NCBI GenBank assembly: GCA_031270755.1
Contig: JAISWV010000313.1
Span: 1-9,579, forward strand
DNA: 9,579 nt
Source: Synergistaceae bacterium
GTDB taxonomy: Bacteria > Synergistota > Synergistia > Synergistales > Aminobacteriaceae
Direction of reading: 5' to 3'
Position numbers and translations under genes: made by a program. The notes under the pieces are model-generated. The model had not been told where the DNA came from and did not search any database. It saw only the letters and a list, made by a program, of their open reading frames with translations. Position 1 is the stretch's first letter. Each line of letters opens with the position of its first letter. Shown here in pieces: positions 1 through 7,807 of this stretch.

Positions 1-317
1 CTCACAGCAGACAGTCGAAAGGAATGAAAATCCACCCTCACCGTAGTTCTTGCCTGTTGCAAGGTAGTCTATAGCTTTGTGGCTGGGGTGTATAGGTGAC
101 TGACTATTTGGCGCTTACAAAGTATCAGCGTCGCGGAGGTGATAAATTTAGCCAAACGTACCGCGTTGAATAACCTCAATACGAAGGAAGTCTTATCCTC
201 GAAAATGTTGTACAATTACAGCGTATTTACGGTTGGTAAGAACTGTATCTCGCGCTGTTATTTTTTGGCGGCAATCTTCCGTAAATTCAAAAATATTAGT
301 TGTCCGATGTGAGGTGA
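1..317. other. Upstream non-coding region of the operon
   Basis: No convincing gene is visible here. The stretch is more A+T rich than the operon and ends directly at the ATPase start, so it probably carries the operon promoter. I could not find a well-spaced -35/-10 pair: TACAAT at 211-216 is a good -10 match but has no -35 at 16-18 bases. A strong Shine-Dalgarno-like GGAGGTGAT at 135-143 has no ATG within normal distance. A 5-bp hairpin (CTTGC/GCAAG, 49-53 and 59-63) and a small one at 227-239 are too weak to call terminators. Short open stretches exist in two plus frames and are treated in the findings and rejected lists. Confidence 0.4.
311..316 (+). promoter_or_regulatory. Ribosome binding site fixing the ATPase start
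   Basis: GAGGTG lies just ahead of the ATG at 318, with the GAGG core ending 3 bases before it. An in-frame TGA occupies 315-317, immediately before the ATG, so the ORF cannot begin further upstream. The spacing is tight but this is the only sensible initiation site. Confidence 0.6.
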
Positions 318-3029
318 ATGGCTATATTAGGTCTGGCTTTACGTGAGGAATTTCGGGGAAAGCGCCTGAAAGGGACCGCGATTGAACTCTCGAATGACGA
401 GAATACCGGAGCAACGCAGGTTAAGGCAAAAGATTTTCTTGAAATCACTTACCCTACGCTTGATTTGCTGAAATCCATTGAAGCGATAGGGCCGGATCAA
501 GGGCGTCCTGTTGTTCTCATCGGTGAGCGAGGGCTCGGTAAATCTCACTTGCTCGCCGCGTTGTTCCACGCGACGCATGATACGGCTTCGACTCATAGCT
601 GGCTTGCTTCGTGGGCGCAGAGATTGAACGAACCTTCGATAGCCGTCATAAAACTGCGCGAAGGCATGATCGTCATCAGCGAGAGCCTTCACCGTCAGCG
701 TTATAAATATCTTTGGGATTTGCTCTTCGAGCGCCATCCCAAAGGCGAGTTCATTAAAGGTAAATGGGAGGGCATGGGCGCGAAAAAGACCGACGTGCCC
801 TCAGATACTTTGATTCGTGAAATGCTCGAAGCCTTTCCTACAGTGTTGCTCCTGGACGAATTTCAGACCTGGTTTGACGGGTTGAAAAGCGATGTGGCAA
901 ACCCGGCGAAGGCGTGGGCTTTCAATTTTATACAGATTCTTTCCGAGATCGCCAAGGAAAGGCCCGATTTACTGGTACTCGTTATATCCGTTCGCAACGG
1001 GGAAAGCGACGCCTATCAGCAGGTACATCGCGTGAACCCTATTGCGATAGACTTCAAAGCCGGCGGCAGTCCGGAACGTATCCAGCAGGACAGAAGAAAA
1101 ATGCTTTTGCACCGTCTTTTCGAAAATCGCGCGCAAATCGCTGAAGGCAGTATCGAAAAGCTGATCTACGTCCATGTCTCGGAATACTTCCGTCTGTTGA
1201 ATGTCACATCGGCAGAACAGGAGAAAAGACGAAACGAATTCCTTGAAGCGTGGCCTTTCGCGCCAGCTCTCCTGAAACTACTGGAAGAGCAGGTGCTTGT
1301 GGCGACGGACGCACAGGAAACCCGCGATTTGATCCGTATTCTGGCGAATCTTTTCAAGAATTGCGGAGAAAAATCGTGTATCCTCACACCGTCCGACTTC
1401 CGCGTCGATATAGACGAATCTGGAATAGGCACACTACTCGATTCGGTGGCGAACGAGCGTCATCGCAGGATTCGGGAGAAAGCGCAGCACAACATCACCT
1501 CTATCGAGGACGCCGTGCCCGAGCATAATCGTAAAATCCCTCATCTGCGCGAGATAATCAGCGCTCTCTGGCTCCGGTCTATCGCTGTAGAGAACTACGC
1601 AGGAGCGGAACCTCAAACGCTGCAAAGCGACGTAACGCGCGAAAAAACCATCGACGACAACGCTTTTCAATCGGAACTGGCCGTCATTTCCGAAAATAGC
1701 TTCAATATTCACCATGACGGCCCGAAGCTGATTTTCCGCGAGGAAGAAAACCCGCAGGCAAAACTGCTCGCTTACGCGCGCAACGATAAATATTTCGACG
1801 ACGGACGCGATCTGCGGCGGCTCGCCAAGGAGATTCGTTATATCCTTGGCGGAGAGGTTGCTTCGACACACCGTATTATCGTGCTTCCAAAAATATGGAG
1901 AACGGACCCTTGGTCGAATCTCGACGAATCTGACCGTTCCGAGAATTGGGAGGACAGATTCCCAATATTAGTTTTGCCGGAAGAACCGGGAAATTTGGAT
2001 GAAACACTCGGAAAATGGCTCAAGGATCATCTGACGAAACGGCGCAATACCGTCCGTTTTCTGCTGCCAGCGAAAGATTCGGGAAACATATTTCTCGACA
2101 AAGACCTTCTGATCCTTGCCCGAGCGGAATATCAGGCGGACGAGTGGCGTAAGGAATCGTCGGGCTATCGCGATCTTTTTTCAAAGTACCAAAAAGAACT
2201 TCGCGAGAAGCTGAAAAAACGCTTCGACCGTTTCGCTATTTTGCTCCGCTGGAATTTTTCGAACCCTTCTCAGTGCGAGTTCAGCGTCGAACATATAGCG
2301 AATGGCGGAACACAGCCTATTGAGAGTATTGAAAAGAAGATCGGCACTGATTTGTTCGTTGCGGAGGATTTTGAGGAACTGGTCAGCGAGACGGCGAAAA
2401 ACAACGGCAGCGTTGGCAAATTGCTTGCCGAACTGAGAGAACCGCGTCCTTCGGAATACGATTGCATACCGTGGCTTGGCGAAACAGACGTGAAAGAACG
2501 GATATTGAAGATATGCGCGAAAGGCGACATTGCAATTGACCTTCGCGGATTGGAAACGCTGCAACAAAAACCCGGAGAGGATTACGATGCGGCATGGACG
2601 CGTATGAAGAGCAAATTACCTATGAACGGCCACCAGCTCGACGAAGTGATTTTGATGGAACCGTCTTCCGTGCCATCGACGGGCGGTGTCACCCTGCCTC
2701 CTATTGGTGGTAATAATGATCCGCAACCGGGAAGCCGCGGAATCGGCGGAACGCCTCCTGTCCCGCCCGCTGTGAATCCTCCAATCGGCGGCGGTGTCGT
2801 ACCGCCTGTTCCTCCTGTAACTAAAACGCGGATACCGTTAAACAACCCGCCGACATCGCCGCTTAACCTCATCGGAAAAATGGAGGAATGGAACATCGGT
2901 CCCGCGACGACGGTACGCGAAATTTCGATTCGCGTTTCCGACGCCAACGGCGCGCAGTTGAAGGAATTGCTCAAGAAACTTCCTGACGGGATGACGTTTT
3001 CCCTCAGTCTCGAAAAGGAGGAAAACTGA
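318..3029 (+). CDS. DUF499 P-loop ATPase, BrxC/PglY-like
   Basis: This 903-residue cytoplasmic ATPase belongs to the DUF499 group found in BREX (BrxC/PglY) and related defence islands, where it is thought to be the ATP-driven core that works with PglZ and the methyltransferase. A Walker A motif, GERGLGKSH, lies at residues 69-77. A Walker B motif, VLLLDEFQTW, lies at about 176-185 with the Asp-Glu pair at 180-181. A hydrophobic strand followed by SVRNG at about 224-228 suits a sensor element. The N-terminal EEFRGKRLKGTAI stretch is what I would expect of DUF499 proteins. A Pro/Gly-rich linker (about 782-850) separates the ATPase body from a small C-terminal domain (851-903). No signal peptide or membrane segment is seen. 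BREX BrxC proteins are usually around 1,200 residues, so this one is short. It overlaps the next gene by one base (TGATG). The family call is firm; the exact role is inferred. Confidence 0.9.
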   Translation: MAILGLALREEFRGKRLKGTAIELSNDENTGATQVKAKDFLEITYPTLDLLKSIEAIGPDQGRPVVLIGERGLGKSHLLAALFHATHDTASTHSWLASWAQRLNEPSIAVIKLREGMIVISESLHRQRYKYLWDLLFERHPKGEFIKGKWEGMGAKKTDVPSDTLIREMLEAFPTVLLLDEFQTWFDGLKSDVANPAKAWAFNFIQILSEIAKERPDLLVLVISVRNGESDAYQQVHRVNPIAIDFKAGGSPERIQQDRRKMLLHRLFENRAQIAEGSIEKLIYVHVSEYFRLLNVTSAEQEKRRNEFLEAWPFAPALLKLLEEQVLVATDAQETRDLIRILANLFKNCGEKSCILTPSDFRVDIDESGIGTLLDSVANERHRRIREKAQHNITSIEDAVPEHNRKIPHLREIISALWLRSIAVENYAGAEPQTLQSDVTREKTIDDNAFQSELAVISENSFNIHHDGPKLIFREEENPQAKLLAYARNDKYFDDGRDLRRLAKEIRYILGGEVASTHRIIVLPKIWRTDPWSNLDESDRSENWEDRFPILVLPEEPGNLDETLGKWLKDHLTKRRNTVRFLLPAKDSGNIFLDKDLLILARAEYQADEWRKESSGYRDLFSKYQKELREKLKKRFDRFAILLRWNFSNPSQCEFSVEHIANGGTQPIESIEKKIGTDLFVAEDFEELVSETAKNNGSVGKLLAELREPRPSEYDCIPWLGETDVKERILKICAKGDIAIDLRGLETLQQKPGEDYDAAWTRMKSKLPMNGHQLDEVILMEPSSVPSTGGVTLPPIGGNNDPQPGSRGIGGTPPVPPAVNPPIGGGVVPPVPPVTKTRIPLNNPPTSPLNLIGKMEEWNIGPATTVREISIRVSDANGAQLKELLKKLPDGMTFSLSLEKEEN
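3015..3021 (+). promoter_or_regulatory. Strong ribosome binding site for pglZ
   Basis: AAGGAGG sits inside the last codons of the ATPase gene, 7 bases before the ATG at 3029. It is the best Shine-Dalgarno match in the operon and supports efficient, coupled translation of the PglZ protein despite the 1-base overlap. Confidence 0.75.
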
Positions 3030-4030
3030 TGCCTCTTGACCATGACGTTTTGAGGGATTTGACCAAATTGCCGCCGAACGAAGCCTGGTCGCTCATAATC
3101 TGCGAAACGAAAGACGTCATGGCAAAACCTGTCTCGATGCAAGAGGCAGTGAGTGAGATTGCGAAGCGTGACCAGGAGATCGGTTTGTTGGATCATTTCC
3201 TTTCCTCGGTGGGCTGGGACCTTTGGCGCGAATTCAGTAACGTCGTTCCTAAAACCTCTGAGCGGTTGAAAGGATGGCAGAAAGAACCTTTCGACGCGAA
3301 GGCGATTCTGGTTCTCGACTGCCTGTCCCTGCGCGAAACGCCCTTGTTGCTGAAAGGCGCTGAGGCGCATGGGTTTACGATTCACCAAAACGAGGTTTTC
3401 GCCTCCGAACTGCCCGGCGAAACGACGGAGTTTGCACGCGCTCTTGGATTTTCCAACCGCGGCCAGTTGCAAAGCAACGGCGCACACAATGACTATTTCC
3501 CTGATTTTCATACAGAGAGCGTGAATTATCCGTGGCGCGACTGCGCCGGGTTGGTGGACACCTCCAAGAATTGGTTTTTCTGGCACCATTGGCCTGACGA
3601 CAAAGTACACGAAGATGCCTCCGCAGGCGCGGGGCTTGTGAACATATTGCGTGACGCGGAGGCGGTTTTTGAAAGCGACGGCTTCTGGGATTTCGCCGCG
3701 AAGCTCGCGAAGGGGCGTCGATTAGTCATCACATCGGATCACGGTTACGCTTTTACCGGGACATTTATGGACGTTGACGGTGCCGTCGGAAATTTTCTCA
3801 AGGAAAAATTTTCCAGCGGCCGCAATACGGACAAACTTGGAGAGATTGGCCCCTACGTGCCGCCTGTCGTTCTCGAACTGGACGGGATAAGCGGAATGCG
3901 GCAAATGGCGCTTGGCCGCCGCAAATGGAAAAGCCCAGGCGGTTATCCGGTACTGACGCATGGTGGCCTCTCGCTTCTTGAGATTGTGTGTCCGTTTGTC
4001 GAGTTGAGCAAGACAGAGGCCAGGGCTTAA
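3029..4030 (+). CDS. pglZ: Compact PglZ-domain protein
   Basis: This 333-residue protein carries the PglZ domain, a member of the alkaline-phosphatase superfamily found in BREX and phage growth limitation systems. Family members are metal-dependent hydrolases or putative nucleases. Visible motifs are AILVLDCLSLRET (about 92-104, metal-site Asp97), LVITSDHGY (232-240, with Asp237 and His238) and the C-terminal VLTHGGLSLLE (308-318, His311). These occur in the order expected for the fold. BREX PglZ proteins are usually about twice this length or more, so this one looks like little more than the catalytic domain, with a short helical N-terminus (1-90). No start further upstream is needed: the ATG has an excellent AAGGAGG site and overlaps the ATPase stop by one base. 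It is followed after 2 bases by the methyltransferase gene. The domain call is confident; substrate and activity are unknown. Confidence 0.88.
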   Translation: MPLDHDVLRDLTKLPPNEAWSLIICETKDVMAKPVSMQEAVSEIAKRDQEIGLLDHFLSSVGWDLWREFSNVVPKTSERLKGWQKEPFDAKAILVLDCLSLRETPLLLKGAEAHGFTIHQNEVFASELPGETTEFARALGFSNRGQLQSNGAHNDYFPDFHTESVNYPWRDCAGLVDTSKNWFFWHHWPDDKVHEDASAGAGLVNILRDAEAVFESDGFWDFAAKLAKGRRLVITSDHGYAFTGTFMDVDGAVGNFLKEKFSSGRNTDKLGEIGPYVPPVVLELDGISGMRQMALGRRKWKSPGGYPVLTHGGLSLLEIVCPFVELSKTEARA

Positions 4031-4032
4031 AA

Positions 4033-7000
4033 ATGTCGAAAAAAGAACGGCTCGCCGAAGAAGTGGCGAAAGCGGTAGGCGCGGGCAAAGCCGTCGCGCT
4101 GGAAACCGTGGATTTCAACGATCCGAACAGGCCGAAAACCTGTCTTGAGGTCGATTTCCCGATCTTGCCGGTAAATCAGGTCGCCGTCATCGAGGGAAAT
4201 GCGGGCAAGCCCATTTACCAGATGTCGAAGTGGTGGGCGCGTCGGCGCTCCAGCGTTTTCCGCGCCATGCTCATCGCGGCGGCGACGAAAGCGCCCGAGG
4301 ACGAATCCCGCGCGGCAAAGCTCGTGTGGGAGAATTATTACGCTAACCATCAGAAAAAAGGCGCGTTCAAAAAACTCAAGGTAGCCGACATCTTCATGGG
4401 CGGCGGTACGACGCTGGTCGAAGGTGCGCGGCTCGGTATGCAGATGACCGGCAACGATTTGAATCCTGTTGCGTGGTTCGTCGTGAAACAAGAGTTCGCC
4501 AAGGTCGATATCGAAGAAGTGAAACGTCTTCTCGCGGACATCGAAGCCGAGGTCAAACCGCAAATCATGCCCTACTACTATTGCGACGGCCCAGACGGGG
4601 AGAAAGGCAAATGGACGCATAAACCGACCGGGCGCGTCATGCCCGAAGACTTCGACCCGCTCTCCATCCCTTGGGAGAAACGTAAGGAGTACGATTACAA
4701 AGGCCCGGAAATCATATACACGTTCTGGGCGAAACACGGTCCTTGTCAGGTTACGGGCTGCGGACACCGGACGCCGATCATGACAAGTCCCGTCATGGCG
4801 GTTAAAACCTTGACCGTGAAATATAAGGAATTCGAGTGTTCAAAATGCGGCGGCAAGTATGACGTTGAGAAAAACGAGGCACGTATGGCGCCTGACGTCC
4901 CGCTTTACGTGGCGCCTGACGAAAAGCCCTACGCGATTCTCGGCAAAGAGAGGAGCGATGCCGTATGCCCTAAGTGCGGCAATAGAGAATTTGTCGATTT
5001 CGGCAAAGGCAAAAACAAAAAGGTCGAACTCACTTTGCTCGTTCACCCACAATGGCTTGCGGGCAGCCCGAAAGAGGATAAAGACGGCAATCCATACGGC
5101 GGTTCCGCTCAGGACGATGTCGAATCGACGGCGAGATGGGACAAGGAGCGGGCGTCGAAAGTTCGTCTGCTTGAAGTGCGGGGGAAATTGCCGGAGAAAG
5201 TGACCTGCCCGGAGACGGGTGTTACGTTTAGAACAAATCAAGGTACATCGAAACCGAGGTTTTTCACGTGTGGTAATTGTGGTACGCAACAAGAAATAGT
5301 GACAACGATTCGTCCCACTGGCAAAACTGCTCCTTTCGCGGCTTACGCCATACAGTGTTATGCGCCGGAGCGTGATAAGAAGGGCTTACCATATAGTGGG
5401 CGTTTTTTCGCCAAATTTGACGAACAATACACACTACAGTATGATACCGCTGTCAGAGAATGGGAAAAACGCAAAAATGACGATTTGGCAAATTATTGGC
5501 CGCAATCAGAGATTCCAGAAGGTTTAAGGGTTTCCGTAAAAGATGTAATCACCACAGGACACGGTTATCAAAAATGGAGTGATTTGTTCAATTTTCGCCA
5601 ATCACTTGTCCTCTCTCAACTATTGAAAGCGATTGTTGAAACTGGAAACTACGACTGGACGACGCGTGAATTTGTATTGGGCGCATTTCAACAGTTTCTG
5701 CGCAACCAGAACATGTTTTGTTTTTGGGATATTGGATATGATAAGCTATGTCCTTTTATGAGTAGAAATGGTTTTCAAGCTAAAAACACGATGCTTGAAA
5801 ACGGTGTTTTTCCAATTCTTGGACGGGGGAATTGGCTTTCTTGTATAAGCGTTGTTATCGCGGGGGAGGCATGGGCAAAACACCCTTGGGAAATTGTGAG
5901 CGTCGAAGGATTGAGCCAATTCAACAAAGACCTTGCTGATCAATACAAAGAGAAAAGTGAAAAGGTATCTCCTAAAGACTCGATTGGAGACGCCGATATT
6001 GTCCAATGTTCCTCGACCGAACTCCGGCAGATAGAAAATTCTTCTATTGATTTGATTATCACCGATCCGCCTTTCGGTGGAATCATGCAGTATGCAGAAC
6101 TTTCGGATTTTTTTTATGTCTGGATGCGTTTGGTATTGAAAGATAAATACCCACAGATTTTTTCAGGGGAGTACACGCCGAAATCGACGGAAGCGGTGGC
6201 AAATTCGTTTCGCGAGCCGGATAACCCTGACGGTTTTTATCAACTAGTGCTGACCGAGTGTTGGAAAGAAGCGAACAGAATCCTAAAGCCTGCAGGGATT
6301 CTTGCTTTTACGTTTCATCACGATAAAGATCAGGCTTGGGTTGCTGTGCTTGAGTCGCTGTTCGAAGCGGGATTTTTTCTCGAAGCGACGTATCCGATCC
6401 GGTCGGACGAGACGAAAGGCGAAGGTCAATTCGGCTCTGAAAAAATCGAATACGACATCATCCACGTCTGCCGCAAGCGCACCGAGGAACCGACTGCCGT
6501 AAGCTGGGGCAAAATGCGCCGCGAGGTCCTGGCCGACGTGAACAAACTCAAGGATATGCTCGAAAACCATGTCAAACAGGGCTTGCCCGCCGCCGACTTG
6601 CAGGTTATCCGGCGCGGCAAGGCGCTGGAGTATTTTTCCCGCCACTATGGTAAAGTCTACGTTGACGAGGACCAGCCCATGTCCGTCAAGGACGCGTTGT
6701 TGGGAATCAACCTGCTCATCGACGAGGACGCGGACAAAGGCAAGGAGCGCCCGCCAGCGAACGCCGAGCCGATCACGCGGCAGTTCCTCCGGGTTTTCGA
6801 CAGTATGGCGTCCATGGAACGAGACCAGTTGCAGAAATTCCTCAAAGGTTCCATAACGACGCCGGACGAGTTTGAAACGCGCGGGTGGTGCAAAGAGAGT
6901 AACAAAGTATACTATCACGTAAAGCCTCTCGATTTCGCTCTCGATTGGCAGGGCAGACACAAAAGGCGGCTCACCTCCGATTTGGATCAAGCCCTTGTAC

Positions 7001-7233
7001 TGATCGGCGCGTGTTTCGAGGGCAGCGGCATAAACGCGATGGATACGCTGAAAAACGAAAACTTCAAAGCCCACGTCGCGCTGCCGCCATTGTTGGAGTG
7101 GTTCGTCAAACACGGGCCGGACTCCGACACAAAGAACGCGGCGGCTATAGTGGTATCTATCTTTAAGATGTGGTCGGCGAAGCAAAGCGCGAAACCCAGA
7201 CAATTGAGGCTGTTCGAGGACGACGAGATATGA
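4033..7233 (+). CDS. DUF1156 adenine-specific DNA methyltransferase, PglXI-like
   Basis: This protein of 1,066 residues resembles the COG1743/DUF1156 DNA methyltransferases, probably making N6-methyladenine with S-adenosylmethionine. The N-terminal DUF1156 region (about 35-85) includes SKWWARRRSSVFRAML. The SAM-binding motif IFMGGGTT is at 120-127, followed by NDLNP (141-145). Cysteine pairs at about 238/243, 269/272, 312/315 and 413/416 suggest inserted zinc ribbons. The catalytic DPPF is at 678-681 (TDPPFGG). The C-terminus ends QLRLFEDDEI, resembling a sliding-clamp-binding peptide. The ATG at 4033 is preferred because AGGG lies 7 bases upstream and it follows the pglZ stop by 2 bases; a GTG at 3988 would add 15 residues and overlap pglZ. 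In BREX type 3 the equivalent is PglXI, which marks host DNA. The middle of the gene (about 5221-6360) is clearly lower in G+C than its ends. Target sequence cannot be read from the protein. Confidence 0.94.
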   Translation: MSKKERLAEEVAKAVGAGKAVALETVDFNDPNRPKTCLEVDFPILPVNQVAVIEGNAGKPIYQMSKWWARRRSSVFRAMLIAAATKAPEDESRAAKLVWENYYANHQKKGAFKKLKVADIFMGGGTTLVEGARLGMQMTGNDLNPVAWFVVKQEFAKVDIEEVKRLLADIEAEVKPQIMPYYYCDGPDGEKGKWTHKPTGRVMPEDFDPLSIPWEKRKEYDYKGPEIIYTFWAKHGPCQVTGCGHRTPIMTSPVMAVKTLTVKYKEFECSKCGGKYDVEKNEARMAPDVPLYVAPDEKPYAILGKERSDAVCPKCGNREFVDFGKGKNKKVELTLLVHPQWLAGSPKEDKDGNPYGGSAQDDVESTARWDKERASKVRLLEVRGKLPEKVTCPETGVTFRTNQGTSKPRFFTCGNCGTQQEIVTTIRPTGKTAPFAAYAIQCYAPERDKKGLPYSGRFFAKFDEQYTLQYDTAVREWEKRKNDDLANYWPQSEIPEGLRVSVKDVITTGHGYQKWSDLFNFRQSLVLSQLLKAIVETGNYDWTTREFVLGAFQQFLRNQNMFCFWDIGYDKLCPFMSRNGFQAKNTMLENGVFPILGRGNWLSCISVVIAGEAWAKHPWEIVSVEGLSQFNKDLADQYKEKSEKVSPKDSIGDADIVQCSSTELRQIENSSIDLIITDPPFGGIMQYAELSDFFYVWMRLVLKDKYPQIFSGEYTPKSTEAVANSFREPDNPDGFYQLVLTECWKEANRILKPAGILAFTFHHDKDQAWVAVLESLFEAGFFLEATYPIRSDETKGEGQFGSEKIEYDIIHVCRKRTEEPTAVSWGKMRREVLADVNKLKDMLENHVKQGLPAADLQVIRRGKALEYFSRHYGKVYVDEDQPMSVKDALLGINLLIDEDADKGKERPPANAEPITRQFLRVFDSMASMERDQLQKFLKGSITTPDEFETRGWCKESNKVYYHVKPLDFALDWQGRHKRRLTSDLDQALVLIGACFEGSGINAMDTLKNENFKAHVALPPLLEWFVKHGPDSDTKNAAAIVVSIFKMWSAKQSAKPRQLRLFEDDEI

Positions 7234-7406
7234 AAAAGCCGAATACGATTGAAGCGGAACTCAACGATATCAGAGTGCAATATTACGAGGCGACAAAAGG
7301 AATGACGCCGGAGGAAGAGATCGCGTATGTCCGCGCTGAGGTCAAGCCGATTCATAAGCAGTTCAACATTCACGCCGTTTCGAGGCGCGGGGAGGCCGGA
7401 GATTGA
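7230..7406 (+). CDS. Small acidic protein upstream of HEPN/MNT pair
   Basis: This ORF encodes 58 residues beginning MKKPNTIEAELNDIRVQYYE. The ATG overlaps the methyltransferase stop as ATGA, and its own stop overlaps the HEPN start as TGATG, so it is embedded in the translational chain and is likely real. GAGG at 7216-7219 lies 10 bases before the ATG. The sequence is predicted largely helical, with a KGMTPEEEIAYVR segment (23-35). Similar short proteins with an 'EI/LNxIR...YEETKxMTPEE' pattern are, to my recollection, often found next to toxin-antitoxin-type genes. That makes an antitoxin or accessory role plausible but unproven. It has no recognisable catalytic motif or membrane segment. 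It could also be a structural linker protein of the defence system. Confidence 0.72.
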   Translation: MKKPNTIEAELNDIRVQYYEATKGMTPEEEIAYVRAEVKPIHKQFNIHAVSRRGEAGD

Positions 7407-7807
7407 TGAATGCTCAGGAGAAATACGAATACTGGCTGGACAGCGCGCAGTACGATTTGAATGTTGCGGAGAGTATGCTTCGGGACGGTCATTGGCTTTA
7501 TGTGGTGTTCATGTGCCAGCAGGCCATTGAAAAATTGGCGAAAGGCTTGTATTCTTTCTATATGCCGGATACGCCGCCGCGTTTGCATAACATCAAAGCA
7601 ATCGCAAAAAGGTATGAGGCAAGTCTGCCATCGCCGGTTCCCGAGGACATATACGATTTTTTCGATACGTTGACCTCATACTACCTCAATAACCGATATC
7701 CGGACTATATCAGTAAGGTAGGCTCCCAAATCAGCGAATCAGAAGCGTCTGAGGTTTTGTCGGACACAAAGAAGGTGTTTGAATGGCTGTTGACATTAAA
7801 ACCATAA
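7406..7807 (+). CDS. HEPN-domain protein, putative toxin of HEPN/MNT pair
   Basis: This 133-residue protein is all-helical in character and matches the HEPN family. The N-terminal helices read WLDSAQYDLNVAESML (10-25), followed by the family signature CQQAIEKLAKGL (37-48) and the late motif NNRYPDY (95-101). HEPN proteins paired with minimal nucleotidyltransferases form toxin-antitoxin systems in which HEPN is an RNase or a nucleotidylation target. Here the RNase motif RX4-6H is not visible; the RYPDY form belongs to a HEPN branch whose activity I cannot assign. The ATG at 7406 overlaps the preceding stop by one base. GGAGG at 7391-7395 and GGAG at 7398-7401 both precede it. The 3' end overlaps the nucleotidyltransferase gene by 25 bases, the usual arrangement for a co-folded pair. 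Confidence 0.9.
   Translation: MNAQEKYEYWLDSAQYDLNVAESMLRDGHWLYVVFMCQQAIEKLAKGLYSFYMPDTPPRLHNIKAIAKRYEASLPSPVPEDIYDFFDTLTSYYLNNRYPDYISKVGSQISESEASEVLSDTKKVFEWLLTLKP

Noticed and set aside
49..63. CTTGC/GCAAG inverted repeat as a terminator
   Set aside because: The stem is only 5 bp and no T-run follows.
135..143. Perfect Shine-Dalgarno-like GGAGGTGAT
   Set aside because: No standard start codon follows at 4-12 bases, so it cannot be called a functional ribosome binding site.
139..312. Small plus-strand frame from GTG 139 to TGA 310-312, about 57 residues
   Set aside because: It has no Shine-Dalgarno site at proper distance and no recognisable sequence. It competes with another frame in the same stretch, and the composition looks like non-coding DNA.
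2582..3610. Minus-strand open frame of 342 codons
   Set aside because: It lies antisense across the C-terminus of the ATPase and the first half of pglZ, both of which carry clear motifs. Its translation shows no family signature and mirrors the Pro/Gly linker.
3988..4032. Fifteen-residue N-terminal extension of the methyltransferase from GTG 3988
   Set aside because: The extension reads the end of pglZ in another frame and has no good ribosome binding site. The ATG at 4033 has AGGG 7 bases upstream and begins a typical MSKKERLAEE start.
4027..4767. Minus-strand open frame of 246 codons
   Set aside because: It is antisense to the DUF1156 and SAM-binding region of the methyltransferase and has no motif or separate regulatory signals.
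6283..7203. Minus-strand open frame of 306 codons
   Set aside because: It is wholly antisense to the C-terminal third of the methyltransferase. It is explained by codon bias in that gene and has no recognisable domain.
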